Assembly (NCBI GenBank): GCA_037501455.1
Contig: CM074865.1
Location: forward strand, 13,710,501-13,774,500
Source of the DNA: Lantana camara
Taxonomy: Eukaryota; Streptophyta; Magnoliopsida; Lamiales; Verbenaceae
Direction: 5' to 3'
DNA: 64,000 bases
Position 1 is the stretch's first letter. Every line of letters begins with the position of its first letter. The translations under genes and the position numbers were made by a program. The notes under the pieces were generated by a model. It searched no databases, was not told the DNA's origin, and saw nothing but the letters and a program-made list of their open reading frames with translations. Shown here in pieces: positions 1 through 11,331 of this stretch.

Positions 1-314
1 GCCTAACTTGGGATTTTCCCTCCAATGTGAGAAAATAATTGTGCAAAGGGAGACGGTGTGAGAAAATAATTGTATAACAAGGAGAAAGTAATTTTATACC
101 TATCGTGCAATTATTATAAATTTTAAAGAAAACATCCAATTAAATAACAAATATAATATATTTATTCTAACATATATATAAGAGTCGGTTTGCAATTCAC
201 CGGCCTGGCCAAGCACACAATTGCAAAGCTCCTCCCACACACATGAGATTCCAGCCCTATTAATAATTTTGGGAACCATGCTACTCCCGGCCAAAGAAAA
301 ACGCACTCTCACCC
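1..314. other. downstream flank of P450 copy 1, shared with copy 2
   Basis: No gene seen. The motif gtgagaaaataattgtg and the following stretch (a variant ending in ttaaagaaaa near 125-132) recur at about 36042-36120, in the same position downstream of the second P450 copy. This suggests that the duplicated block which created the P450 copies extended past the coding region. The stretch at 120-180 is AT-rich. Confidence 0.5.
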
Positions 315-463
315 GGGAAATTATTGCATGCACCGGGTGTGTGTTAATGGGAAAAATATATATATTTCTATTTTCGATTTTTTTTTTTTTTTTTTTATGT
401 AATTTTTTCCCATTAACATAATGAGGTCATGCATCGCACCACCGGTGCATGCAAGAATTTCCT
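315..463. mobile_element. small MITE (foldback, ~149 bp)
   Basis: Terminal inverted repeats GGAAATTATTGCATGCACCGG (316-336) and its near-perfect complement at 442-462 (one mismatch) enclose a second inner inverted repeat around ttaatgggaaaaa (about 344-356 and 403-417) and a poly-T loop. The direct repeat tctcaccc at 307-314 and 464-471 fits an 8-bp target-site duplication. The 8-bp length points to hAT, though a 9-bp MULE-type duplication with one mismatch is also possible. No coding capacity. Confidence 0.7.
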
Positions 464-1143
464 TCTCACCCCTACTCTATTTCAATCCAAAATCTCCTCA
501 ATGGAATGATGCTTTTGTGTTAAGAATCAGAGCAAAGTTCTCTGTTAAGAAATCAGAGCAAAGTTGAGGGGACTACATTCGGGTTTCTCTACAGGTGATA
601 CGGCCAGCTACCTGAAACCTAATTTTTCTGATTCTTTTTCTGTACAGAGAAGAGAATCCCCTTCTCTTCAAATTAAGAGTCGCCGTGTCCAGGTTTTGTG
701 GGGATTTCGGGATGGAGCTTGCCCACTAGCCGAACTGCTTTGTTTGTTCAGATTGAGGGTTCGGCTCAATTTTTTGTGGGGATTCCGGGATGGGGCTTCC
801 GCTTTTTACCTGATTTCAATTACTCTTTCTTGCTTGCTCCGTACTTCGCTGCATGAGTGTTTCTGTTGTTGGAATGTTCTGTAAATTGAGCTGTCATTTT
901 ACTGAATTGTCATTGTGGTACAAGTAATTTGTTTGTTTCTGTTAGTTTCCGGACTTGAATAACAACAAGCGACTGTTCTTTAAGCAATTATGTCATGAAG
1001 AAACGAACTCATTGCTGTCCTACTTCAAATTACAAGAGCCAACACCTTAATTACAGCAATATTGAACTCACGTCACATCACAAGAAACAAAATCAGGTTA
1101 TAAGTTGCACGCAACCACATCTCAATCTAATTTACAAATGTAT
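464..1143. other. intergenic / 3' flank, no gene recognised
   Basis: No convincing coding sequence. It contains a short direct repeat (atcagagcaaagtt at about 527-540 and 551-564) and a second pair of near repeats (gtggggatttcgggatgg near 698 and gtggggattccgggatgg near 776). The part next to 1143 is probably the 3' UTR of the P450 gene. Confidence 0.4.
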
Positions 1144-2932
1144 TCAAATCTGGGAACGAAGACTCACCATACTTGTCCGAGGCCAACACTTAACCATCAA
1201 CGGTTTTGCCTTGGTTGTAACAATCCCGTTACGTTCAGTCATATCTTCCAACTCCTCACTTAACCTTTGCCAATCAAAGCATTGAATAAGTGATCCCAAT
1301 GCCAGGCCAATCATACGCATTGCCAATGCCTCTCCAGGGCATTTTCTCCTCCCATTTCCAAAAGGCATATGCTTGAATTCTTCCTTCATCACCACACTGT
1401 TCTTTGTCATGAACCTTTCGGGCTTGAAAACGTCCGGATCATCCCAAACTTCAGGATCATTTTGCAGGGCCCATGCATTGATGAATAGTATTGTGCCACA
1501 CGGTACGTGAAATCCTAGGACCGTGCAGTCCTCAGACGACTCGTGTGGCAAGAGTAAAGGTGTCACGGGGTACAATCGAAGTGTCTCCTTTATTACACAG
1601 TTGAGGTAAGGGAGCTTGGAAAGGTCAGAATCATAGATGGGACGGTTGTGCTCGACTTGATTATCGATTTCATTTTGGACATTTTTCAGGACTTGAGGGT
1701 TGTTGAGGAGGAGTGCCATTGCCCACTCCATTGTAGCCACTGAAGTATCACTGCCTCCTTGAAGAAGTACCTAGGAGAAATAGCAAAAATGTGAGCAGAA
1801 AGCGGAAATTGGAGATATTCTTTGGCAAAACAATGAAGTCTAAGAAGATACTTAGCTTTCTTGCAGCTGCTAGCAACGACACACGGACACAAAAACGAGA
1901 TTACATATACGACAAGACAAAAGATAAGAGAGGTGTTTGACGCAATAAAACCAAGTAAAATAATATTTTTAGAAATATGAATGCATCATAAACTATTAGC
2001 TCATAATTGCTAAGTGTAGATCTTACCACTGTGAGGCTCTTAACAACATCATCAGTATAATATTCAGGATCTGTTTCTTGCAACGACAATAGAACCTCAA
2101 TCATGGTTTTCCCCTTTTCATCTGTCGATCCGTGATTTTTGCCTCTCCCACGAATCCCGTCAATCAAATTTTGCACGAACTTGTCCCTCCTCTCATGTAA
2201 GGCTTTAATATTCCTCTCTGTGTTGCTAAACCATCTCATGAACGGGACTAAGTCCGCTAAGCCCGATTTGCTCATTACCCGAGGAATCTGACCAACAATA
2301 TCCTGAAACTGATTCGCCTCTACAGAGTTAACCTCATTCATGCCGTAATATCTCTTTCCAAAAATCATCCTCGTCAGGACATTGAACAACAGCTCAAAGA
2401 TTAAAACCCTCATCTCAATCACAGTCCCCGGTTTCTCCGAAGTTACCTTGAAAAGATGCCGAATCAATATTCTTACCTCATCCATTCTGATCTGAGAGAG
2501 GGATTGTATGCGGTGGGATGACAGAAGCTCCATGGATGAAATCCGACGAAGATTTCTCCAGTGGTCTCCATGCGGGGCCCACGCGACACTCGTGAAGTTG
2601 TAGCCCAAGTGTTTTCCGGCGAGGAGGCGCGGCCTGTTGGCGAACACGGCGTCGTTGGTCTTCGATAAGCATTCTGCTGCTGCCAACGGGGAATTAACGA
2701 CGATAGCGAAGCGAGAACCCAGCTGCAGGGAGAAAACAGGGCCGTATTTCTTGGACAGGCGATGAAATGTTTTTTGTATGGGTTTCTGCAACAGGTAAAC
2801 GTTGCCTATGACTGGAAATGTTAAAGCAGGGCCTGGAGGAAGATTCCGGAGCCTGTGAAAGAGGCTTTGAGTTATTAGATACAACGCCAGAAATAGCGGA
2901 AGATACAGGGATACCAACATCGACAGCTCCAT
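1144..2932 (-). CDS. cytochrome P450, CYP81-like, two exons, intact
   Basis: Predicted 510-residue membrane-anchored monooxygenase. Exon 1 is 2932-2027 (302 codons) and ends at a GTAAGA donor. Exon 2 is 1770-1144 (208 codons plus TGA) after a CTCCTAG acceptor. The junction is phase 0, as usual for this clan. Visible motifs are an N-terminal hydrophobic anchor (residues ~5-25), the hinge LPPGPALTFPVIGN, the I-helix oxygen-binding motif GGSDTS at the start of exon 2, KETLR (ExxR), FKPERF, and the heme loop PFGNGRRKCPGE with its cysteine ligand. The chosen ATG sits in GCCATGG and gives the normal length. CYP81 enzymes hydroxylate or form methylenedioxy bridges on phenylpropanoids, flavonoids or indoles using a P450 reductase at the ER; the substrate here cannot be read from sequence. 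This is the only intact P450 in the window and is a paralogue of the broken copies at 36394-41446 and 62940-63812. Confidence 0.92.
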
Positions 2933-3321
2933 GGCTTAATTTGAGGAGAGGAAAGTAGAAATTTTAGCCCTGGCTGAGAAGTTTTTGTTGATGATCCATT
3001 CAGTGCTGTTCTGTGAGAGTAAAATATGACTTGTTCTTGAGAAACAGGGACTGGTTGACAAAACCCCATTGTTTAGCATCTTTCTGAAAGAATCTTCTGT
3101 TTTTGTTATTTGTTTATTTGCATCATCCTTTTTTTATTGTAAAACAACGTGATTTATTAATCATATTCCGCTCCAAACTTCGGAGTGAACAGTTAGAGCG
3201 GGATATTATTTATTGAGATGGACAAAAAGCATAAGCGACCACTTGATGAATTGAATTTAAATTTCCCGAACAAAAAAATTAAAAAAGTTTCTTTTCCATA
3301 TAAAAGTTGTAAGGTTGGGCC
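2933..3321. other. 5' flank / putative promoter region of the P450
   Basis: Non-coding sequence upstream of the minus-strand P450 start. The first ~110 bp (to about 3060) resemble the sequence just upstream of the second copy (41447-41530), including a gaggagag(g)aaa stretch and ttcagtgctgttct, so the duplication included the proximal promoter/5' UTR. I could not fix a TATA box or a transcription start. Confidence 0.4.
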
Positions 3322-3935
3322 TAGGGCTGTCAATGGGTCGGATTTTAATCCGAATTCGATCCGAATTTTAGTATATTCGTCCGATAAAAATATTCGATGA
3401 ATTATATCCGATTGTAAATATTTGTTATCCGAAATAAATGGAGCGAATATGGATTTAAGGAATCCGATCCGTTAAGAATCCGAATCCGATATTATATATA
3501 ATATTTGATTAAATAAATTATTTACTAGTACATAATATTAAGTAAAATGAATAAAATTAAAATTTTCACATATTTATCATTTTAAACAATAATAAAATTT
3601 AAATTTTTTACTCTAAAAGTATATATTTTCTTTTATTAATAAGTTTAAATTAATTTATTTTAAATAAATATAACAAAACTATCAAATAATTCATTAAATA
3701 ATAATTATTTATTAAATATTATGTAATTATATTTATTTTTTATATCAAATTTGTTATTTAAAAAAATAAAATTTATTACTAATCGAGTCGGATCTTTTAT
3801 CGAATCGGATCCGACCCGATTATATATGGATTCAAAAACAATGAATTCGAATCCTATCCGATATTCGGATTCTCTTATCGGATTCGGATCCGGAATCTCT
3901 TGATCCGGTCCGAATCCGACCCATTGACAGCCCTA
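3322..3935. mobile_element. hAT-like MITE, 614 bp
   Basis: Near-perfect terminal inverted repeats begin TAGGGCTGTCAATGGGTCGG at 3322 and end with the complement at 3935. The flanks gttgggcc (3314-3321) and gtttggcc (3936-3943) fit an 8-bp target-site duplication with one mismatch, the hAT size. The inside is AT-rich with many copies of the short motif aatccgat/atcggatt near both ends, which look like sub-terminal repeats. No transposase, so non-autonomous. Confidence 0.8.
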
Positions 3936-4619
3936 GTTTGGCCAATATGACTTGAGTTTGGGCTGGATCAGATTGTATTTTGGATGAACCCCAGCTATAA
4001 TAATTAGGGTCGTTCACTGATCGAATTCGTAGTGAATAAAAAATTTTGGATCTTAATCCAATAAGTCAATAACCAGATCCCAAATCTGAAGCTCCTAGAA
4101 GATCTTATATCTGCATTCATAAAATACAAAATTTAAATAATTTATCTGAATTCATAAAATAATCCCCAATTGGACATCATATTTTTACTTAACTCCTCAT
4201 TTTGGCAAAATGTCGTATAATTTTCACATAATGTAGTACTTAAAATATCTCTCAAAATATGTTGTATAATTTTCACAAAATGTAGTACTAAATCATTCTA
4301 ATGCAGTATTTATATCCTATTATGTAGTATAATTTTATGGGGAGTAAAGTAAAAATATTCCAAACTGATGGGGAGTTATTTCAAACTACCCCTTCATAAA
4401 ATACTAAATTCAAAGAATTTCATCGATATGATTAACAGTAAAATATACTTTTTATAAATAAAAATACATACACAAGATAAACATAAGTATAAAATAGTAT
4501 TTAATGAATTATGTATAATTTTTCCAAATATTTATTTGAAATTTACTAATTTTAAATTAAAAAAAGATGGTACATTTTTTAATATAAAAAATAAAATATT
4601 AAATATTAAAGGAATAGAC
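3936..4619. other. AT-rich intergenic DNA
   Basis: No gene seen. It holds the small foldback candidate described separately at 4157-4382 and a direct repeat (gtataattttcac followed by aatgtagtact) at about 4211-4240 and 4263-4290. Confidence 0.4.
4157..4382. mobile_element. candidate small foldback element / MITE
   Basis: The left end reads aaataatccccaattgg and on to tatttttactt; the complement of the right end (about 4338-4382) reads AAATAACTCCCCATCAG and on to ATTTTTACTT. This gives imperfect inverted repeats of about 40 bp around an AT-rich core. I could not define a clean target duplication, so the class is not assigned. Confidence 0.45.
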
Positions 4620-5024
4620 TGATCTCATTGGTCGGAGCAAGAAAAAAGTCCGAACGATGGCGGACGCGCGCCGGTTTGGACAGCGAGAGAGATGAAGGAG
4701 AAGGCAGGGGTACGGATACATTAGAAGTGAATCCAGGGAGATCATATTTGAACTCTCTATGGGAAAAAAGAGATGCAATTGATAAGAAATTCGAGGAATC
4801 CACCATGCTCGATCTGGAGTACAGATCAAAGTGTTTGAACCAACAGAAGAATTTCTTTATCCCCGAGTAGTAATAGACGATGAGTATTGACAAGCGTTGC
4901 AGGAGCCTTGGAGAGATTCACTCTACTCAAGATTCTTGGGCAAAGTGTGAGTATGAATATGCTTGCTGCAAGAATAAATATCTCCAACATGATCTTCAAA
5001 TCTATCTCAAGCACACTTCAAAGG
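4620..5024 (+). other. coding-like stretch of unknown origin, cut by a solo LTR
   Basis: Two adjacent plus-strand open stretches, 4628-4870 (80 codons) and one opening at ATG 4880. The second is still open where the solo LTR begins at 5025 and, skipping the LTR and one copy of its duplication, would stop a few codons later near 6657. Base composition is much less AT-rich than the surroundings. Both stretches are rich in charged residues, Cys and Tyr. I do not recognise the family. It may be a degraded exon of a host gene or a captured gene fragment; it may also be chance. Confidence 0.3.
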
Positions 5025-6619
5025 TGTAGTGCCCGGAGCGACGAGCCACCACATCCCCCGCACCTAGACCCGAACCCACATATGATATAGAAATCCAGAC
5101 ATGAGCCCAAGACTAAGCTAACATGAACCTAAACACACTCGCTAACCCAGGCGGAGCTAAGACAGGACCAGAGCGCGCAAAAACAAAAGAAAGCGGAAGC
5201 ATACGATAAAATTTAAAAAGATAAATCCACAAAAACGGGTTGAACTAGCCCTAGAAGCTTGTCCCGAATAAATACATAATTAGAATTCAAAGGTTCAAAC
5301 ATACTTCAATTATCAAATCTAAATCATATACAAAGTGTGACCGAATGCAAATGAAATGCAACTCGAGCTAGGTGACTAGAACTCGACCAACTCACGTCTC
5401 CACCTAGCACGAACCAAAACCTGCAAACTGAAAAGTTGAAAGGTGAGGGTCAATCCACTGACTGAGTGAGGGGGCTAACGCACACCCACACACGTATACA
5501 TATAGAGCAAAACACATAATAAACAAAAGACTATGAACCGGGATAGGGTTTTGCATACTAAAGTCATTTTTTATTCAAACTTAAACTTATACTTATCAAA
5601 ACATAACAAACTTAACATATCCGTATTATAACATAAGGGAAAGCTCCTATCCCGTTTCATAATCAACATATCGAACCAATTCTTATACCCGGCGAGTACG
5701 GGTCTTACACAATCTTCCCAATTCTTAACATAAATACAAAACGAAAAGCATAAGTCATAAACAATCCATCCCCAACATCCATGTAGTTCGGGGAGCAAAC
5801 CCTCACTACACATTACCATTACCAAAAACACACGGGGTAGCTAATCCACGTTGTGCCTTCCCCGGTTATCCACCGAGAGTTCAAAGAACCACACCACCTC
5901 AACCTCCACGAGTCGCACATGAGTGCTTCAAATGAGAGCGTGCACAGGGGTCATAACAAGCGACCCCATGGTCATCCCGGGTCTCCCTTACCCACGTCTC
6001 GGGGGGAGGGGGGCCACAAATGCAAACCATTATATACATAACATACCATAACTCGGTACATACCAACTTATCAAAATCATACCTTACGTACCTCATCAGA
6101 GCATACCTTACCTTGCAACTTAGCATATGCTATAGACGTACCTCTCCGTGTCATCCTAATCCGTAGCTAGCATGAAGACGGTTTGGAGCATAGACTCGTT
6201 GCAAAACATAAGCTCACATACGCTTATACTTATAGTTTTCAAAACCCGTAATCATTTGACAAGGTCATAAACATGTTGTATAAACACTTATCTATTATAT
6301 ATAGTATATTCACATGGGGCCTTGAAAACGAGCACATAAGGTTGTAGGTCACATTAACTATAAAAAAACAAACCTAAAACCTCACCTTTTTACCAAAAGT
6401 GCTCCCGGGAAAGCGTTGATGACCAAGAAGAAGCTAAATGGTGGATCTGACACCTCCCGAACTCAAATCTGAGACCAACAAACACATACTCAAGACTTAG
6501 ACTCGATCATGAACCAATTAGACGCACGGCGATGCATAGGAATGCAAATGGATGCAATGCAAGTCGGAAAAACCTCTCGTAATGTCATACCTGACTCGTC
6601 GGAGAGACGGGGTGTCACG
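5025..6619. mobile_element. solo LTR (~1.6 kb)
   Basis: Starts TGTAGTGCCCGGAGCGACG and ends gggtgtcacg, flanked by the 5-bp direct repeat aaagg (5020-5024 and 6620-6624). It has no gag or pol and no internal domain, so it is read as a solo LTR left by recombination of a Ty3/gypsy-like element. The terminal nucleotides are TG...CG rather than TG...CA, probably one mutation. Both ends and several inner segments (ccacatcccccgcac; aaaacctgcaaac followed by a gtca-tc-agtgactg block) resemble the element at 37424-40355, so the two belong to related families. Confidence 0.72.
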
Positions 6620-6624
6620 AAAGG

Positions 6625-7323
6625 TGTTCATCGGCGTTCACCAAAATCAAGACGTTTAATATGTGATTAAGTTGAAAGACTCATGAATTAACATTTTTCA
6701 AATGATAGGTCAAATCCAACGGAACTTCGAAACTCCAAAATCAATGAAATCGTTTCAAACTTTCCGAATTTCGACAAATTTTTGTAGGAAGAATCAGATG
6801 AACGAAATAAAGATTGTACCCACATTTTGAGTAAATCAATAAAATTCATTTATGATTATTTTTTACATTTTATTATTTGATTAACACGGAATTGCGTTAC
6901 ATCATCAAACAAGAACATCTTACAAACGAACACCATATCCCCTGTGTTAGGTAAAATGGGGGGAAAAGAAATTCCGTGTTATAAAAATTAACATAAAAAA
7001 ATCCATATGTTTTAAATATATTCTCACATTGCCCCTTTAGATGATATCATTATAATTTAAATATAATATATGTATCCCTTTAGATGATATCATTGTAATT
7101 TAATATAATATCTCTAATTTACCCTCATAAATTAAACGTAGATTTCGAGTTTCATTTTTCAATGTCTATTGTCTGTTTTATTTTTCAGTAAATGTAGCAG
7201 CATGTGTAGTTATATTGTCTATTTATTGTTGATATTTTTTCCCTTATTTATAGGATTCCTCGTACAATTTTTATTTTATAAATGGGTCTTGTGCATATAA
7301 AAAAGTATTGAATAATACAGAGA
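6625..7323. other. AT-rich intergenic DNA with a tandem duplication
   Basis: No gene seen. A ~43-bp unit starting ccctttagatgatatcatt is present twice in tandem (about 7033-7075 and 7076-7115). A short inverted repeat, aacacggaatt near 6892 and aattccgtgtt near 6970, could form a hairpin of about 90 bp. Confidence 0.45.
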
Positions 7324-7369
7324 GATGTGAAATGTATTTTATTTTATTTTATTTTTTTTGACGACCAAC

Positions 7370-9479
7370 TGCCCCGAAGGGCTAAACTAGACCATGTCCG
7401 CCAAAACAAGTCCGGAACAAATAAAGGAAAATTGGAAAAACTAACGCAGGCCGAAGCTGCATTTCTAGCTAACTTGTGGGCCACTCTATTGGCACCACAA
7501 CAAATAGAAGAAAATCGAACGTTCTCGAACGAAGAGCAAATGGTCCGGATGTCCGTGATGAAGTTGTCAACCACAGAATGATCCCACGTCGGCCTGAATT
7601 TGGGAAATAATTTCGGAATTATCTCCCTCTAACACAATCTTCTTCCACCTAAAATCTCTCCCCGAGCATACCGCCTCCCATGCGTAAGAATCCGACCGGT
7701 TGCACCTCCTATCCGTCTCCTACCCAACACAATCTCCATTAGCTCGCCTAGCCATCACGCCAATACCAATAGCATTGCAATTTTTAAAGATGGCGCCATC
7801 AAAATTTATTTTAACCTAATCAATCTCCGGTCTTTGCCACTTCTCCACCGCCATCGAACTTCCCAACTCTGTGATCTCATCCTCCACCGCCAGAATCGGT
7901 CTAGTCCATAAATCAACCGCCGCTACAACTTCATGGGCCTGTCTCAAAGTGCCCTCCGCCCTCCGGACATTCCTATAATTCCATAGGTTTCACAACAGTA
8001 CGGCTGCAATCCGACAGCTTACTCGTTGATCAGAGTAATCAAGAACCTCAAGCAAGCCATCACAAAAATGGACAGACATACGTTGAACCAAGAACCAAGG
8101 CATGTTTGCCAATGCCCAGATTTGTCGAGAAAATGGGCAAAAGAAAAGAGCATGGGATAAATCTTCCAGAGAAAACCACAATGGACACACACACTGTCAG
8201 AACCACACTGTCGTCTCACCAAGGTACACCCTGTTGGCAAAATATCGTGCCCGCAGCGCCAAAAGAAATTACAGATCTTTGGAAGCACATCCAATCTCTA
8301 CAACTTCTTCCACACTCCATGACCTTCAACCGATGAAGAAGACGCGGAGTCTCTATTAGCAATCTAGACTGCGAGGTGATAAGAACTCCTAACCGAGAAG
8401 CGACCGTTTCCATTGTAGTGCCAAATCAGAGCATCCGATCGATGAGAAACCCCCAACGATATACTGAGAATGATCCGAGCATCATCTTCGTGAAAGGTGT
8501 TCCAAATCAGCTCTTCATCCCATTCCACAAGATTTGGTTTCAAGAGCTCACCAACCCATTCAGGAGAAAGAGACACTCCCGGTCTGAATCTTGGATGAAA
8601 TGACGTCGGTTTCGAAAGCCAACAGTTTCTCCAAATATTAACCGAAGACCCATCGCCTATACGCTAACGTGAGCCTGCCGCCACTGAGCTACATGAAGAC
8701 TCCTCCATATAAAAGAAGGTGACCTGCCCAAAGAGGCGTTCCATGGTTTCGAATCCGGGTAGTATCTGGCCTTCATCAGATGACTCAGTAAGCTTTGTGG
8801 GTAACTAACTAACCTCCAAACTTGCTTAGCAAGCATTGCCATGTTAAAAAGTTTAATGGTATGGAATCCCATTCCACCCGCAAATTTACTAGTGCACAAC
8901 TTTCTCAAAGCCAACCAATGGATACGCCGATTCCCTCTATCATTCCACCAAAACTGAGAGATGGCAGAGTCAATTTCTCTAACTAAGTCATCCAAAAGAA
9001 GAAAACAATTTAGAGAATAGGACGGGATGGCCTGCAAAACGGCCTTGATTAGAACCTCCTTCCCGGCCTTTGATAGGAACTTTTCAGAGTAACCCCCAAG
9101 ATGGCGTTTGATCTTTTCCACAATCCCTGAAAAACACCGTTTTTTTCGATCTACCAACTTCAGAAGGCAGGCCAAAATATTTGTCCAGGTGATCAACCCT
9201 TCTAACGCTCAAAATCCCCGCTAAAAGATCCCCTTCAGCTGCAGTTATATTTGGGCTAAACAAAATGGAGGGCTTTTGGTTATTCATCTCTTGACCCGAG
9301 ACCAAGCCATAACTCTCCAGAACCCCTTTTATAGATTACAGCGCCTCACGAGAAGCTCTACCGTAGATCAAAGTGTCGTTCGCGAAAAGAAGGTGAGTGA
9401 CTTTCGGCGCTCTTCTACAAATGGCAACTCCTCTTTCCAAGTGAATTCTTGTTCCTGAATTAACAACGAAAGAACCTCC
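7370..9479 (-). pseudogene. LINE ORF2, C-terminal RT to RNase H, degenerate
   Basis: Read minus-strand from 9479: end of the reverse-transcriptase core (the catalytic FADD motif reads FAND, near 9375), then a long typical plant-LINE stretch at 9305-8657 (HLDKYFGLPSEVGRSKK, FLSKAGKEVLIKAVLQAIPS, ISQFWW). Next come a region at 8576-8364 (LIWHYNGNGRFSVRSSYHLA), a zf-RVT zinc-binding part near 8294-8100 (LPKICNFFWRCGHDILPTG), and an RNase H-like tail near 7574-7370 (GANRVAHKLARNAAS). Frames shift several times and stops interrupt, and the catalytic Asp is lost, so it is not active. Confidence 0.85.
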
Positions 9480-10976
9480 TGTTGTAGGATTTTACTACAG
9501 TTAAAAACCAATCGTGCAAGTGAACACTAACATATGTGTAGCACAATAGAATCGAACCCACAGGGAAGGGAAATCAATCCCTACTCTATATCCTTCTCTA
9601 ATCTAAAGCCCGAATGAAAAGCAATTGTTGTTGTCTATTAATTCTACTAAAACAAAAAATAACAATTAACTGCAAATAAACACAAGTAAAAGCTTAAACA
9701 CACGAATTAACTTCAGTAAACTAAACAGGTAAGGGAAAAGTAATGAATCATAAAATCAAGAGCCAATATGATACTCGTCTGATAAGTGTAATTCTACAAC
9801 CTAGTCACTTATATTTGTATTACCCTCTCTCAAGGTGTAACCAAGTGCTTAATTAGTGTTTAATGTTGCTCTCGCAATCACCAATATTTAATTAAACCAT
9901 AAGAACAAGACTAGTGCAATTCAATATTCTAGCGGCTAAGTATGGAATAAGCTTACTATTGTATAAGCTAGAACCAAATCTCTTTGTATCCTACAACTTA
10001 CAAGTTATGAAAACAATCTAAATCACCATCAATTTTTCAATCTATAGGCAATTCTAATTCATGCTAAGGTTGGCCAGACCGTTGCAATTAAATTAAGCCC
10101 GCTTTCAAAACTAAGAATTACACAAGTCATTCAAGCATTATATCGAACATCTATCATGCATTCATCATCACTCCCCTAGCCCTAGAGAATTAGCTACTCA
10201 TAATTAAAGCAAAACTCATAAAACTAAAGAAATTGCATTAAAATAATTCATGTTCATCAAATCTAAACAAAGTCTAAAAATCAAATTCATAAACATTCTA
10301 ATCATTCTGGAAAATTAATTCTAACATATGAAACTAAAATTTGGAGGAATTATTTTGAATAATAAAGCAACAATAAAATCGGAAAAACGGTAATTAGTTT
10401 TGAATGATTCGTCTGATTCTCTGAGAAGCTCTGGAAGACACCCAGCAGCTCCTGTCTCTAAGCTTCCTCTCAACTTCTCTCTAGGACTCCCTTCAAAAAG
10501 ACTCCAAAACGCCTCTAAATATCAACACTAAAATCTCTCGCCAACAGAGGTAACGGGCGTTACCTGTCAATATGTATTTATTATTAACGCCCGTACAAGG
10601 CTAAATCGTGTCTACGATTTTATTAGTGGTAACGGGCGTTACCAATTTTCTTCAGCCCAAGAAATCATCTCCTCCTGAATCTGGTAACGGGCATTACTAG
10701 AGCTGTACTGCCAGGGAGTAACGGGCGTTACTTTCATACTCCGCCACAAGTGATGCTCCTGTGTCTGTTAACGGGGGTTACGTCAATTGAACTCCTAAGC
10801 GGTAACGGGAGTTACCACATTTTCTTCCAAAAATACGTGAAATTGCTTTGCTTCACCGTTTCTCATCTCCAACTCTAAAATCACCTAAACGGAACAAAAT
10901 AAACACATAAACGCATCAAACTACACAAAAATATAATCTAATTACGCTCAAAATCATGCAATTTCTACACTCAACA
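9480..10976 (-). repeat. Athila 3' LTR
   Basis: 1497 bp; plus-strand start tgttgtagga and end ctacactcaaca. It matches 22073-23600 throughout. In the first ~114 bases I count about 7 differences (~6%), and this copy lacks a ~28-bp block present in the other LTR, so the element is not recent. Between about 10543 and 10816 it carries a cluster of near-palindromic taacgggcgtta motifs. Confidence 0.92.
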
Positions 10977-11331
10977 AAATCCCCCACACTTGGATATTGC
11001 TCGTCCCCGAGTAATACGGAAATCAAGAGAACACATCGTCATCAAGCCATTTCCTCAAAGCAATCATCAAACCCTTGCCTAAACAAGTCTAACTAATCTA
11101 ATCAAGTACTCATGTACATAAGACCCTCAAGACTTAGTACGAAAAGTATACCCTTGTGTAGTGTGTGAATAAACGAAACAATGTACAAAGACTAGAATGA
11201 CAAATTCACAATTGCCTCCTAAGTTCTAATCATCAAATTCGGAGTACACTCTTCGCACCTATCTCCACTAATGGAATTAAATCAAGAATTAGGATCGGTA
11301 GGACTTTCGAGCTTGTAATATAGGCTTAGGG

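Noticed and set aside
995..1285. 96-codon plus-strand frame
   Set aside because: It overlaps the P450 exon 2 end in antisense and has no domain.
5571..6126. Frames of 62-86 codons between 5.5 and 6.1 kb
   Set aside because: They fall within the solo LTR, are not conserved with the related LTR at 37424-40355, and show no domain.
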